Below are positions 1 to 13,064 of a stretch of DNA of 64,000 nucleotides, piece after piece. Position numbers and translations under genes: made by a program. The stretch comes from Lycium barbarum (lineage: Eukaryota > Streptophyta > Magnoliopsida > Solanales > Solanaceae): positions 3,200,965 to 3,264,964 of the forward strand of contig NC_083344.1 of the NCBI RefSeq assembly GCF_019175385.1, given 5' to 3'. Under the pieces are notes generated by a model. That model ran no database searches and had not been told where the DNA came from. It saw nothing but the letters and a program-made list of their open reading frames with translations. Each line of letters opens with the position of its first letter. The stretch's first letter is position 1.

Positions 1-560
1 AATTAAAAATTTCAGAGTTCGAGGGCACAACAATGTAGTCGTTTTTTTGATAAAAAGGGTTTTACGTTAAAGTGAAACTTTTTGGCATAAATCTAAATTA
101 ATCGGGTTTTAAAACGGGTAGTAAATACCTAATGAGAGGCACAAAAAAAAAAACAAATGACTACCACCGTACCAGAAGTTGTGTTGAAGTGGTAAGTACT
201 AATCATCCTTAACCGCAAATCTAGAGTTTGACCCTTGAAATGAAGTTGTCTTTAGTAGAAGCATTTTACCCAAAATTTAAACTTCTCGGTGTGAATTCGA
301 ATTAGTTTGTTTTCTAAAGCAGATACTGATTATCGGATAACAGACCGAAAAAATAGCACAAATGACTACCATCAAAGGTTGATGTGAAGACATGAAGTTG
401 TAAGTAACCCATATCCTTAACCAGATTTTCGAGTTCAAGCGGTCGAAATAAAGTCGTTTTTGGTTGGGAGCAATCTACTCCAAAGTGGAATTCTCAACGT
501 AAATCTAAATTAATTGAGCTCCAAAACGAATACCGAACACATGTTGAACCACCAAAATAT
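1..560 (+). repeat. Cluster of about three degenerate tRNA-derived SINE copies
   Basis: Two units beginning near 158 and 360 share the same order of landmarks: CAAATGACTACCA, then a box-A-like GTGGTAAGTACT (about 190) or its variant, then ATCCTTAACC, then a box-B-like GAGTTTGACCC or GAGTTCAAGC. A third partial unit at 1-140 keeps GAGTTCGAGG near 15. The period is about 205 bp. This layout matches the Solanaceae SINEs whose consensus contains GGTTCGAGTC. Divergence between units is high, so they are old. A 3'-end relic of what seems to be the same family lies near 52660-52760. Confidence 0.5.
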
Positions 561-732
561 GAGCCCAAATGGAAACACATCAATTTTTATCACAATCATA
601 AGCAAGAAGATCAAGCATCTAACACTAAAAATAAAAGTTTCAATCATGGAAAATGTGTGTATGATATAGTTTAAATTTTTAAATCAGGTTATTTTAACCA
701 ACTCCACCTAGTTGTGTATATTGAACGTGTGA

Positions 733-1015
733 TAACTTGAATGAGAAATATGTATACCTTATGAAGGAATATATATATTATTTTATGTAGGAATTAGTTA
801 TGCGGAGTTTAGTTATTCATGTATTAATTATCCACCTTATATCCCGCATAAATTAATACATAGATTCTCTCATAACTTATACATATATTAATTATGCGGG
901 TTTTTAAATTACAAACCAAACACCGTATTAATTTTATATATGAATAATCTACTTCCTAACTAACTACCAAATTACTTATGCAGGATTAATATCTGCATAA
1001 CTCACCTCAAATAAG
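733..1015. mobile_element. MITE relic (taac/tgcataac family)
   Basis: An AT-rich block with repeated inverted pieces such as TTAGTTATGCGG, ATTAATTATGCGGG and ATCTGCATAACTCACC. The same word set (ATAACTAATACATG, TGCATAACTAA) recurs near 62219-62510 inside an intron of the cullin pseudogene. It is a small non-autonomous DNA element; exact ends and target duplication are not clear here. Confidence 0.45.
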
Positions 1016-1828
1016 CTACCGAAAGAACCAGTTAAACTATATAAAGATAATTTGCTGTTATAATTATCTAAATAATGTTCCTATGAAATACTTATTACAC
1101 ACAGCCAACGAGTCAAAAGAATCAGTAGGGTCAGTTTTTCAGTTAGCAAACTTGCAATTGCAATGATGAATCTGATTTAACAGAAAAACCATATTAATGA
1201 ACCACTCATATGAACTTGGATAATAAGCAAACGAGTGGATAAAATGAGTCATCAATACAAAAAAGGGAATCAAATTTGGGTGGGCTAGTAAATCTTTGGA
1301 CCGGTAAACAAAATTTAATCACAGTTTGAAATTTAATTGAAAATAATTAGTTTTTAATGTGAAAATAAAATTTACACAATAATATTCTAAGTTAAAGCAA
1401 GAATAAATTCCATCTCATTTGGCATGTGCGGATAGAAACTCTTATAGATGAGTTGCGCAAGAGAATTCTTTTTGACAAAAGGCGTCTATAATTGTTGTTC
1501 GTATAAAAGAAAATAGAGCGAACTATTAACTCTAATATTTTTTTTTTAAGATTCTGCCATATGTCAAAACAAACTAAAAGGATTGTTTTTCAGCCATCAA
1601 ATCACCCATGAGATATACTGTTTTGGGTGGGTGAGCTATTCCATCAAAATTCGAGAATGACACTAATCTTATATTCGATGATTGATGTGACAGTAAACTT
1701 GTCTCTACAACTGTCTTTAAAATACATGCATAATATACCTATTAGAAATAGCAATATATATTTCATTTTTTGGATATAAGGGCCACGCATGACTCCAAAA
1801 AAAACTCATCACATATTCGACTCTATAC
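1016..1828. other. Intergenic stretch, nothing recognised
   Basis: AT-rich sequence with no reading frame of note on either strand, no clear repeat pairs and no RNA gene signature. Confidence 0.5.
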
Positions 1829-1935
1829 ATCAACAACAACATACCTAGTATAGTTTTACAAGTGAAATCTGAAAAGGGAAATATATACGTAGACCTTAAA
1901 TCTACCTTTATAGGATCCGTTTTCTAAATTTCATT
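1829..1935 (-). mobile_element. TS-like SINE relic
   Basis: Reads, in reverse orientation, like the 3' half of the tobacco TS SINE: ACAACAACATACC at the left is the complement of the TTG-rich tail, followed by diverged versions of CACAAGTGGGGTCTG and TACGCAGACCTTA. Other copies in the window lie at 16318-16435, 31508-31640, 49238-49345 and 53255-53375. Confidence 0.5.
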
Positions 1936-2732
1936 TTGTAGGTTCGAACATTATTGAGTTAGTTGTGTTTAAAGTGAATCATTAACCTTTTTTATATTAA
2001 GAGCAAGAATATTTGCTAATTATAATCCAAAAAAAAAAAAAAGATAATAAGATATATATATATAGGAGTTGAAGGCAAATTCAGAAATCATATTAAGTCA
2101 ATCAAAAACATTTTTGGGTAGTATTCGAAATAATGGTATGAATAATAAGCCCTTTATATATATATATATGATACTTGTACGTACTCATTCACATAAGATA
2201 CACGTGCAAAGCGCGTGAATAAAGAATATTACATATAAAATGTACAAGTAAAGATAAAATTGCGTTTCTTTTATTTTATATAAAGCATTCAAAAGTTTAA
2301 AAAGTGTAATGCTTTCTTAACAAAAACAAATTAAATGGTAATGTATCCGCAAATGGAAGGTTAGCAATGACATTTTTTTTTTTTTGTGAAACAAAATTTT
2401 ATTCATTACTAGATAACAACATTATACAAAATAGATGTCTCATTAAGATTGATTTATGATGCACGTAAAACAAACAATTTTATTTGGAATTTGATCCGGT
2501 CAATCAGCAACCATAAATAATTTGTATTAAGAGGCGTAAGGATAGAACCCAATACGATTGGTCAAACAAAATTACATGAAATATTCATGTCATCTGAGTA
2601 AAAGTTCATAAATTGCAAGTCTCTAGTTTTTAAAATAGTTAATTGTTTATTTTAATGCAATAGTAGTAGTAAACAAAACTCTCCATTTCTTTACTCGTCC
2701 CAATAAAAAATCCTCATAGAATTAGTCTAATA
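1936..2732. other. Intergenic stretch with short microsatellites
   Basis: Contains an A-run near 2029, TA repeats near 2053 and 2157, and a T-run near 2372. No gene or mobile element is supported. A hairpin-like CACGTGCAAAGCGCGTG near 2202 resembles a Helitron end but lacks the following CTAG. Confidence 0.4.
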
Positions 2733-2945
2733 CTCTCTCAGTCCCAATTTATGTGGCACACTTTGTTTTCTAGTTTGTCCCAAAAAAATGTCACATTTCT
2801 ATATTTAGAAACAATTTAACTTTATGAGATGATTTACACCCACACAAATATCTAAAGTTTGTTCTCGATCACGAATTTCAAAAGTCTTCCTTTCTTTCTT
2901 AAACTTCATGCCTAGTTAAATGATGCCACATAAACTGGGACGGAG
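2733..2945. mobile_element. Stowaway-like MITE directly after the WD40 gene's stop
   Basis: Terminal inverted repeats CTCTCTCAGTCCCAATTTAT (left) and the complement of ATAAACTGGGACGGAG (right) are flanked by TA on both sides, the Stowaway target duplication. The right-hand TA (2946-2947) touches the stop codon of the neighbouring WD40 gene (2948-2950), so the insertion lies exactly at the end of that reading frame. Confidence 0.7.
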
Positions 2946-5851
2946 TATCACTTGAACGACCACGTACACTGCTGCCCCTTCACTTTCTTACCGGAGATAT
3001 CTCTTGGTATATGCGATTTTCGCTTTTTTGATGATTTTTTCTCTTTTTGGTCTTCATGGTGTTGCTCTTGCTCCATTGGTGGAACAATCTCACTTAACTG
3101 CTCATCACTATCTGCACCAGTAGAAAGTGTGGCATCCTTGTTCTCAAATTTTCCCTCGTTCTCTTCTGGCTCAATGACAGATATTCTAGCCAAAGTGTAG
3201 TCCATCTGAAAACTTTCTCTTTCTAATCTATCTAGTCTATCGAAATGTCTCCGAGTATGAGGTATAATACCTTCAAGCAGTTCTTCAATGCCCTTTACCT
3301 TCTATTTTAAAAAAAAATGACAAGGAAAAGGTAAGATCTCTAAGGAAATCATTTATAAGTTAAAATAGTTCCAAACTTAGCAAAATGAACAGCATGTCGT
3401 TAAAGAGTAACACCAATAGATTGATGTTAGACATGCTTAAGTCCAATGTATTGTGTACTCAAGCATTAAGAACAAGCAGCCAATCAACTAAATGAACTTG
3501 AAATACCGATACAAGACCGATATACCAAGCTAATATATGAAACCACTTTTTTCTTGATAGAGATTAGCATGCAGTATGATAACAATTTGAAGGCCTGTCA
3601 AAGCAATGGAGAAATATTTACAGAGGTCTCATTGGGCAGTTAGTGGACTTTACTTGTATGGTAAAAATCTTCTGGACTATGTAATTCAATGAACCTACTA
3701 AACAATTTTTTAAAGCCCAAATTTTATAGTATTTATGGGGAAGACGCAATAGTACCTCAATATCAGGAATCTTCAACACCTGGTAAAGAACAAACTGTGC
3801 AATATGATAAAACTTTCGCTTCGTGTTCCATTCCCTGACATATTCCAAAGGCAACCGAAGCTCGTCTTCAGAAAGAGTCTCAAGTGCTTTTCCTATCTGA
3901 TCTCCAGCACTCTTCCTGCCAAGAGCTAGATATCAGACGAAAGTAGTGATACAATAGCATTTACATCAGCCATCAATAACCACAAAGGGAAAATAAATTT
4001 AGAACCATCACTTAAAAAAATGGACAAGTCAGGACTACCTGCAGAGTTCACCAAATATATCTAGAATGCCATGCGGCCTTCGAAGCTCAATTGCTATTAG
4101 GATGGCTCTTGTGTAGTCAGCATCTATTAAAGCATTTTTTAACTCTTGACCCCGCAGAACGTCTTCCTCCTGCACGAGCAACATAATATCATCAGATGAA
4201 AGTTTTGTAGTAATTTTCAGTATAATTAATGAAATAATAGCTAGTAGCACCTAATTAACTAATCCGATATTCATAATATGCCTGTAAAACCATAGGCACC
4301 TTGAATTATTCACAGAACTGTTCTCAATTCCCTCGAAGATTTTAGCAGACAGATGCAAATAAGGAGGTTATACTGTTAATCAAGTAAGCTAACAGCATGC
4401 AACTACAAACTAGAACACAAGCAGCATCCTTCATTTTCTTTTCTTTTTTGAGAATGGTAAGAGCGCAAGCAGCACCCTTCAAAATTGCCATAGACATTTG
4501 GGAGACGAAATGCAATGTGATCAAGCCATTAGGACCTCACTGGGGCATTTAAATGCCCATAAAATATCTTTTTGCTACAGAAACTAATGCCTTGGTAGAA
4601 TTATATTTATCAAGTAACTCCGAACAATTGCTGTTCGATGAATATGATTTCAAGATACACTTACTTCTTTACGAAAAGCTTCCTCTTTATCTGAAGCTGT
4701 TGAGTCATGCCACAGATTGATCACCGCATCACCACCGCCAGTTGCAAGCATTTCTGTTTTCTTACCAATAGCAAGGGCCCATATCTGGATTGCCCGTTAG
4801 AGGAGAAAACAGCAAATTAATTATCCATTGTGTGGAAAATATATGTCAAGAAAATGTAAGCCAAATGCAAATGACAGTTGTAAAATTTATTCATCAAATC
4901 TTTGGTGATGCAGTCAAACATCACTATATTACTGGCAACCATAGCAGTGCTCAAGAACCATATTAACTACTCAAGTCGACTAATAAATTAGATCAACTAG
5001 TTTTTCCAGGATGGGGAGATTAAAAAAAAGCTCTATTATAAGACAATAGATATTTAAATTAAATAACATAAATACTTGATCACCTTATCCTCACGTTGGT
5101 CATATGTTGCGATACACTCATTGGTCTTAACTGTCCACAACTTCACCAAACCATCAGCACCTGGAGAGAGGGTCATATCTTTGAGCAAAAGTAGCAATGA
5201 GAAACAGACAAATCAACACAATGGAGCTATAATGGCTTCGTGATGTCATATTACCACAAGAAACAAACTGGGTTCCATGGGTAAGAAACGATGCTCTTAA
5301 CACACTTGATAAATGCCCTTCAAATGTTTTAAGACATGATCCATTAGATATGGCCCATATCTTTATCGTCTTATCTCCAGAAGCTGTTATCACGCAATGA
5401 TCAACTGGAGAAAACTCCACAGACCATATCCCCCTTTTATGCCCTTTCAGTGTAACCACTGACACTAGGTCTGGAAGTCTCCATATGCAGGCAGTGCGAT
5501 CCTAGTAAAATATGACGAGATTGGACGAGCTTAGAAAATATACGCAAAGCAAAAGATACAAATTCATCTCTTTTGGCAGCTTTTTATGCCAAGATTTAAA
5601 TAAGATGTCTCAATGTTCCAAACCTAGGAACCACTGCAAACAAGACTGTCATTTGGTGCTACTGCCAAAGAGTTAATATCCTTGTCATGTGCTGCTACAA
5701 CGGCTTTTGCTTTCAGAGTTATAATTTCTTCATTGTTGTCAGAGACACCATCCATATTCCATACCTTTAGAGTACGGTCACTGGAAGAATGTAGAAAGAT
5801 AAAAGATATAACTTCTAGAAAATATGATAAAGAAACATTTAGATTAGTATG

Positions 5852-6230
5852 TGTTAGGATTTCTAGAGAAGAATCGAGTCATAGGATGATGAACAGGAAA
5901 ATCTAAACCTATTGACGTCCAATTTCCCTTGCATGTGTTTGAGCTCTTAGATCGATCTATTTTGAATATAATTCAGCTCGTTAAAGAGAGAACTTTGATC
6001 TCTTGTTTTTGGTTGAAATATGATGTAGGGTTTTATTCCTCCAAATCCCCCTTTAAATAGGGAGTCTTATTACAGCAGCAGGAAGCATAATCCTTCAGAA
6101 ACTAGGAAGCGTGAACCTTATTCTAGAGTAATAAAAATAACAGAACAGAAAGCTATGAATAAAATAGAAATCAAGTATTTAATTTAGCTCCCTTCGGGCA
6201 TAAGTCTTGCCCACCAATGCGTCTACAACA
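5852..6230 (-). mobile_element. Solo LTR in intron 7 of the WD40 gene
   Basis: On the minus strand it begins TGTTGTAGACGCATTGG and ends AAATCCTAACA, the usual TG...CA ends. It contains a TATA-like CTATTTAAAG and an AATAAAA polyadenylation-type word, as expected of an LTR. Flanking pentamers are GTATG and GTTTG, a 4/5 match to a 5-bp target duplication. No internal retrotransposon sequence adjoins it, so it is a solo LTR of about 379 bp, superfamily not determined. Confidence 0.6.
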
Positions 6231-7725
6231 GTTTGCTTCAGCAATCATCATTTAACAGATTTTGAAGCCTCAAGAAAATACGATTTAAGGCTAAATAATA
6301 AACTGTGTACAGATACAAAGACAATTTTTATCTTATTTGCACTCAACCAGTAAAAGAAATATCAACTCAAGTCAGCAGAACCGAGGGCAAACTCGATTCA
6401 GCACTAAATCTTCATTCGTGGTACATAATATAAATATCAATCAAGCAGAAGCATCATAGTGGCGTAACTAGATTACAAAAAAGAAAAGAGGAGCACGGTA
6501 ATTCAGAAGAGAATTATTGCCGAAGTATCTAGGAAATAAAGGGGCTCATTCAAGGGCCAAACGATAGCATAAATATTCACAGAGATTTGATCAATCCACT
6601 TTACAACGTGGAGGCTTGAACTACTAAAACATTTTTAAGGAGATTAGACAGTCACATTTCACCTGTATTTTTTTTGGGCAAAAAACAACGCATCATAGTT
6701 TTAGTTGTAATGGACAATGGACATAGCAAAGATTCTATTATCAACTATTCTAAAAAAGCAAGAGATCTTGAAACTGCACCTATACAAATTCCCAATCGTG
6801 AGCCAAAATTCAAAACTGATGCTAAAACTAGTCTTCTAGGACATATAAGTTTGATTATGAAAAGGTAGATTGGATAAGATGCCGGCCCCATAAGTTTATA
6901 CAGGCATATGCAGAAGAAGAATATGCCCACTGCAGAGTTCAGGGAAAATCAGTTACCTACTACCACTCACGAAGAAGTTCCGGTGTTTCTTTGAAAAAGC
7001 AACAGCACCAACAGCTCCCATGTGACCTATGCCTATGTCAACACAAGCCTTGTTCTGGCAATCCCATAACCTAACCTAAGGAAACACCAGAATTAAGAAT
7101 ATCAGAAAAAATTGGTTTTAATCTTGAATAGTGAAGTAAAATCTTGGTAAACCAGCACATAAGAGAAAGGGAAAAGGCATACATCAAATGCTGCATATTT
7201 GTCTAAAGAGAAGAAAGAAAATTTGACAGACTTACATTGTTGTCCTTGCTCCCCGTTACTATAAGTGTTCTTCCAGAACTTGATACACAGGTATCAAGAC
7301 ACAAAATAATATCAGTGTGCCCAGACAATACATAAGAGCACGACATTGATTGAAGATCGTACACTCGCACCTGTATATAAGTGCAACATTTTAGTAGCTC
7401 AGAAAAGAGTCTAATTTAAAGTGTGGTGACATGAATGCTTTGTTGAAACTAAATTTCAACTATTACTTAGATACATACAACAATATTACACCAAAGAAGG
7501 CAATTTCTAAATCTATGTCACATAAATGAAACCGAACGGAGTACTAAGCATGGATGTTATCTACTCAGGTAAAAGGTAATGAAAAACCAAAGAAGAACTG
7601 TTTAGACTATTAAGCATTATATGTAACATGTGAGGATCTACTCAGTTCTTATTTATTGATATTATTGAAAATGCATAAAATTATAAAGCAGAACCTAATG
7701 ATGGGTCAAATTGAAGATCTCATGA

Positions 7726-7749
7726 CCCCCCCCCCCCCCCCCCCCCCCC
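7726..7749. repeat. C24 homopolymer in an intron
   Basis: Uninterrupted run of 24 C between CATGA and ACAACTC. One of eight C or G runs of 13 or more in the window (others: 9837-9849, 22197-22213, 25538-25554, 28878-28893, 28959-28971, 41189-41205, 44013-44033). Confidence 0.9.
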
Positions 7750-10700
7750 ACAACTCATTCATTTAATTTTGAGAAAAGATATTCAAGGATGTCAAATTCT
7801 GAAGAGAAACTTCACGATGGGCCAAACAAGCCGGACCATTAGCTGCAGTATTCCATACATTACTCAATAGTTTAAACCCAGAAAAGCATTAAGGAACTTA
7901 CCTGTCTACACTTGTTGCGGCGGCAAGGAACTGTTCATCATCACCCAAAAATTTCATATCTGCAATCTCTTCATTGTGTCCAACAAACCTCTTCCTAAGA
8001 AATAGATTCATACTACCTTCAGATTCCTCCGGATAGTATAGAAAAAACTGCTGGTCTGCTGTAACACAGAGCAACTCTTGACTTGCAGGCAAAATCAAAG
8101 CAGAAATAAAGCCCCTCCTTGAATCTTCATTGTCAGAGCTTACGGTGATATCGGAGGTTTTCTGCTCAAAGAGGCACAGTGCCCTGTTACACAAGTATAT
8201 CGAGTGATTTAGTAAGCCACCGCATTTTAGGAGGGTTGAAGCAAGAAAATATTGAACAGAGAATGCTTGAGAAGTGCTGAGTTCCTCATCACACCACTAA
8301 TATAGGCAACTATTTTGCTTCACCAATCCTCCTTTTCTTTCTTTTCATACCAAAATAAATCTCTTAAAATTTTTCAATCAAAAGTAATGGATACCTTAAA
8401 TACCTTCTACTTTCACAAATTCCAAGCATTTATTTTACAGTGAATGTCCATTCTAAACCCGCTATCTCACATTGTCTCTCCCTCAATTTGAATAAACAAA
8501 CTAAAGAGCCAAAACTTATTCTCAAGATCTGCACAAACTATGCCTCTTCTTTTCTTTTTGAGAAGGAGAACTATGCCCCTTCTTTTGCCTAATGTTTAGT
8601 TTAAGTTGCCATGATCTCACACAGAAATGCAGGAATCGCATGACTGAAGTGTCTACTATGATACAAATTGAATTTATAAACTATAAGCATGACAATGTAT
8701 AGTATTTCTAAAATATGATTTCCCAGAGAGTACATCACATGATTAGCACGTGGAAAGCTCTAGTTACTTACTGCAAGAGAAATCAACAATAAATGAGAAC
8801 ACTTAGAAGACAACAGATCAAATAAACTGCAGTTGGAGAAGGCAATTAAAGAGATGAATTCCTGTATCTTTCACGTTTCGACAGGGTTGAACGTTCTATC
8901 TTCTTAAGAACATTAAAGTGATTCTCAAGTACCTATCAGAACTCCATATCCGCACCAATCCACTGTCACCAACAGTGATGAAATTAATTGATGGTACATC
9001 ACTTCTCTTCTTTGCCTGCGGATGTTTTGATGAAGCTAGGCATGGAGCAAAAGGAGACTCTGAACCAATACTACACACGGTTTCAACTGACTCAAGTGTT
9101 GGTATGGTGGTCAGGCAGCCATAGTCATGCAAGTTATACAAATTTACAACCTGTCATTAGTATCAGTATCAGCAAGTGCCACAAATGGCGTTAGAAGTGT
9201 TCCATGAAGAACTAGAAAAGAAAAGAAAAGAAGCTTCCAACCTGATGACTTTAGACAGCAACATTCAATTAGTTACCTTCATTCTAGAAGTCTCCCCTAG
9301 CATGTCTAATACAGGCCACGACTATTTGACAACAAGGTATTCTTTAATATTTTCTTGTTTTGGTGACTAAGATAAATTCCGGTTGACGAAGCGTGAAAAA
9401 AAATACCAGGTGTTCAACAAGACCAAGGTATAAAAATGGTCATTGACTTTACAAGTCCCTCTTGATAAAATTTTATTGAGCATACCTTCACAAGTAACTC
9501 CCAACCCAGACCAAAAGGGAAAGGAGCTAAATTCATTTCTAGCAAGTTGACAATGGAGTACGTTCAAGCCTTACACTCTGAAGGTCGACTATCCTTGTTG
9601 ATAAGTTCATATCAATCTGGAAATCCGAGTTTTTTTTGTTTGGACAGGGGGGAAAAATTTATTTTGTAAAGATAGTTAGAAGCTCTTTACAGGTTTATAC
9701 ATTGCATGATTCAAGCTGCTACTTTGTGCTCAGATTCTTGGAGTCATCTTTCAAAGGCCTCAAGATGGTTAAAGTTTCCTGTAGTCCTTGTTACTTTATT
9801 TATGACCTCAGTAGCAATTATTTCCTCAACCTAACACCCCCCCCCCCCCGCCCCCCAAGTCAAATATAAAATGGGAGAAAAAGATAAGTAAATGGAGAAC
9901 ATGCCTTGTCTCTCCCTGCACTGATCAAAGTCCATCCATCGTCGGATATTGCCATGGAAGTGACGGTTGATTGAAGTTTCTCTAGTTTTGCCAGACATTT
10001 CTTTTTTGTCTTTTGTGTCAGATCCCAGACCCTTACTGAACCATCATCACCACCAGAGAACAACTATAGACTATTACAAAAGACTGGGCTAATTAGTTCA
10101 ACAAGAAGAGAAGAAACACAGAGAAACCAGAGATTAGAAGCAGTTACTTTAGCATGCCCACCACAACATAGCACTCAGCTAACAGCTACATAAAAATGGC
10201 TTACTTGATAGTTAATTATAATACAGAAGATCAACAGTTTCATTAAAAGCAAAAATCGCCTAAAATCTAAATAGGAGTTTTTTCACAACTTCCCTTTTTC
10301 ATCCTCAATATCTAACACCTAATAAGAAATGCAGTTTGCGTCACTTCTATATGCTATAACAAGAGTCACCAGACTGCATAATGATTGCCTATTCAGTGTT
10401 GAAATCTTGAACATCATAAAAACCTTTACTAGATAAAAGCCTAGCCTGAGATGGACTTGTTAAAGGGTCACAATCCGGATCTGAAACAGTGATGTCACAG
10501 GCCACTAAAACATCATGATAAAACTGGATATACGTATAACAGCAACAACTGCTACATCGTATCAATCTTACTTGAAGTAAACTATAGAATCCTCTGAATC
10601 CATTCTTATCGTGAGGATTTATCCTCATTTTACGCTGGTTGCTGACACATCCCAAGTTCCCAACCCTTATCTGGGTTTAAGATAAGCAAGGTGAAACTCA

Positions 10701-11837
10701 CATAGAAAAGCTCAATCAATATGCTAATCAAATAGTTGTTAAAATTATAAATGGAAAACTGAGAAAAGAGGATGAATCAGCTTTCCAGGTGTGCTATGTG
10801 TAGTTTTAAAAAACGATTCCAATGACAGTTGGATAATGGTATTTTGCATCATAATTTGGTATGAATCTTTGTGCCTTGACGAACCCCTGTCAAGCAACTG
10901 TAACATGGGTGTCAATTTTAAAATGCACCAAAAATTAGCTAAAAGATGCCTGCATCCTTATGGGATACTTAAACACACCCACACTATCAATGTACATGTA
11001 AGTGAGTCCATGTAATATATAAAATACTTTCACAAAAAATCATTCAAAACTAATCATAATAAGAGAAACCCAATGGACCAAGATATTGTTAGCTGTGTTC
11101 TGGTTTTGCCAGTTAGCTGAAAACTCAGACACAATACGTAATTTTGACAAGGAAGCAAGCTTAGTAATTATGGCAATCCAGATCTCACCTGCAGCCGGTC
11201 TGGGTCAGGATGAAACATAATGCTGGTGACAACCTCCGAAATGATGAGTGCAGAAGCCCCCATCCACATCCCATACACGAACTTTCCCGTCAGCCCCTGA
11301 TGTTGCCAGCAATCCACCTGATGCATCACAAGCCATGCCCATCACAGGACCTTCATGCCCCTGTAAAAGCCACTTGTCAGCATTCGAGGGTTTCATTGTT
11401 CTTTTTTCTTTTTCATGTCTGTTGTGTCCTAACAAGTTTATGTCAACTTTTTCACTCAAAACTACAACTTGGCTAGTCTTGAAGAGTTTTAGATTTCAAA
11501 CATGTTTCAGCTTGAACTTCAATAAGGGATCCTATTATAGTTCCTTCAGGTCAAGATTCGACCTTTAGCATTTTTCACTCTCTTTTCTTCCTTGTTTGTG
11601 GTTCTTTTTTCACCGGGGACTTCAAGATTTCCTTTTATCGTACTTTTAAGCTCTGTGTCAAGTCAAATACGATCATATAAAAGGATATGGAACGAGAAGC
11701 ATTTTGCAACAGCAAATGCAGTTACAATATGAATATACATTTTCTCAAGATATTCAACTTATATGGTTCAAAACCAAATGCTACTCAAATACTACATCCA
11801 ATCTTATCTTCAAGGTTTCGTCCCTGCTTTTTCAGGG

Positions 11838-12025
11838 NNNNNNNNNNNNNNNNNNNNNNNNNNNNNNNNNNNNNNNNNNNNNNNNNNNNNNNNNNNNNNN
11901 NNNNNNNNNNNNNNNNNNNNNNNNNNNNNNNNNNNNNNNNNNNNNNNNNNNNNNNNNNNNNNNNNNNNNNNNNNNNNNNNNNNNNNNNNNNNNNNNNNNN
12001 NNNNNNNNNNNNNNNNNNNNNNNNN
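11838..12025. other. Assembly gap (188 N)
   Basis: 188 undetermined bases inside intron 1 of the WD40 gene. Reading frames that span it are meaningless. Confidence 0.99.
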
Positions 12026-12204
12026 ATTACAATCAATACACAAAAAAACCAGATATCGGAAAAGAAAAAGGAAAGGACTACTCGTAAATTAAGTGAAGAA
12101 AATGGTACTCAAGCACAGATATATACAACTTTAAAAAAAAAATAGAAATATACACCCAATTTTCCAAACAGTTTAAAATCCACCAGCAATGTGGAACACA
12201 TTAC

Positions 12205-12480
12205 TTCGAGTTAGTGGCCTGGATGGTCACTCAACTTGTGGTAATTGGCCACTATAGTCACTCAATTTTATTTTGTCTTCTAAAAGTCGCTCAACTTTGC
12301 CTAGTAAGCTTCTATGGTCATTTTAGCGGGAAATACAATTTTATGTACCTACTTAATGGTGTGGCAGCTGTAAGAAAAAAAGAAATATTTAAAAAATTAA
12401 ATTTGATATTTAAATTTATTTCGGATCCAACCCACCCTAAATCCGACCCAATTCTTGACCTGCTCCGCTTAATGGGTTGA
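12205..12480. mobile_element. Fragment of a dispersed Solanaceae-type repeat
   Basis: Three tandem variations on GTCACTCAACTT / GTCACTCAATTT / GTCGCTCAACTTTGCC occur within 110 bp, a wording seen in dispersed Solanaceae repeats. Only one end is recognisable, so it is probably truncated. It lies in intron 1 of the WD40 gene. Confidence 0.3.
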
Positions 12481-13064
12481 TTATATAAGATATGCCTTTT
12501 AGTCAAATATTTGGTTCCTTACAAAGGTATATCCACTACCAATGTATTGTTCAAATTTTTATTCCAAAACAAAACACTATTTTCATTTATGTTTCACTTT
12601 GCTCGAACTACCATCACTAAAACACTCTTAGGATTATTATTCCAGTAAGAAATTCCATGCCAACAAAAACACTGAGATTTCTGCACCTCTGAATCTATTT
12701 AGGGAACATTACTCTCTATGTCTACTGGGAGAAAATATTTACACCACGTAGCCCATATTTTGAGTCTATTACCTGGTTTAGCCCATATTTTTGTACACTT
12801 TATACAAGGTTGATACATTATGAATAATGCTTTTCCCAGGTATAATGTTGTATAATATTGTATATTGGGCTACGTTGCGTAATATTTTATGTTGGGTTAT
12901 ATATTCTTGAAAATTTCCTTCTTTTTTTATTTTTTTTATTTTATATATATAAAAGCTATCACACCCACAAAAACAACAACAACAACAACATTAACAAAAA
13001 CAATAACAACAACAACAGAAACTACTACACTTCAACAAAAAAAGTTAGAGATAATATTAAATAC

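Noticed and set aside
2195..2230. Helitron-like 3' hairpin CACGTGCAAAGCGCGTG
   Set aside because: No CTAG follows at the required distance and no 5' TC end was found.
2952..3200. 82-codon plus-strand frame opposite the last WD40 exon
   Set aside because: Shadow of the real exon on the other strand.
11687..12145. Open frames across 11687-12145 on both strands
   Set aside because: They exist only because they run through 188 undetermined bases.
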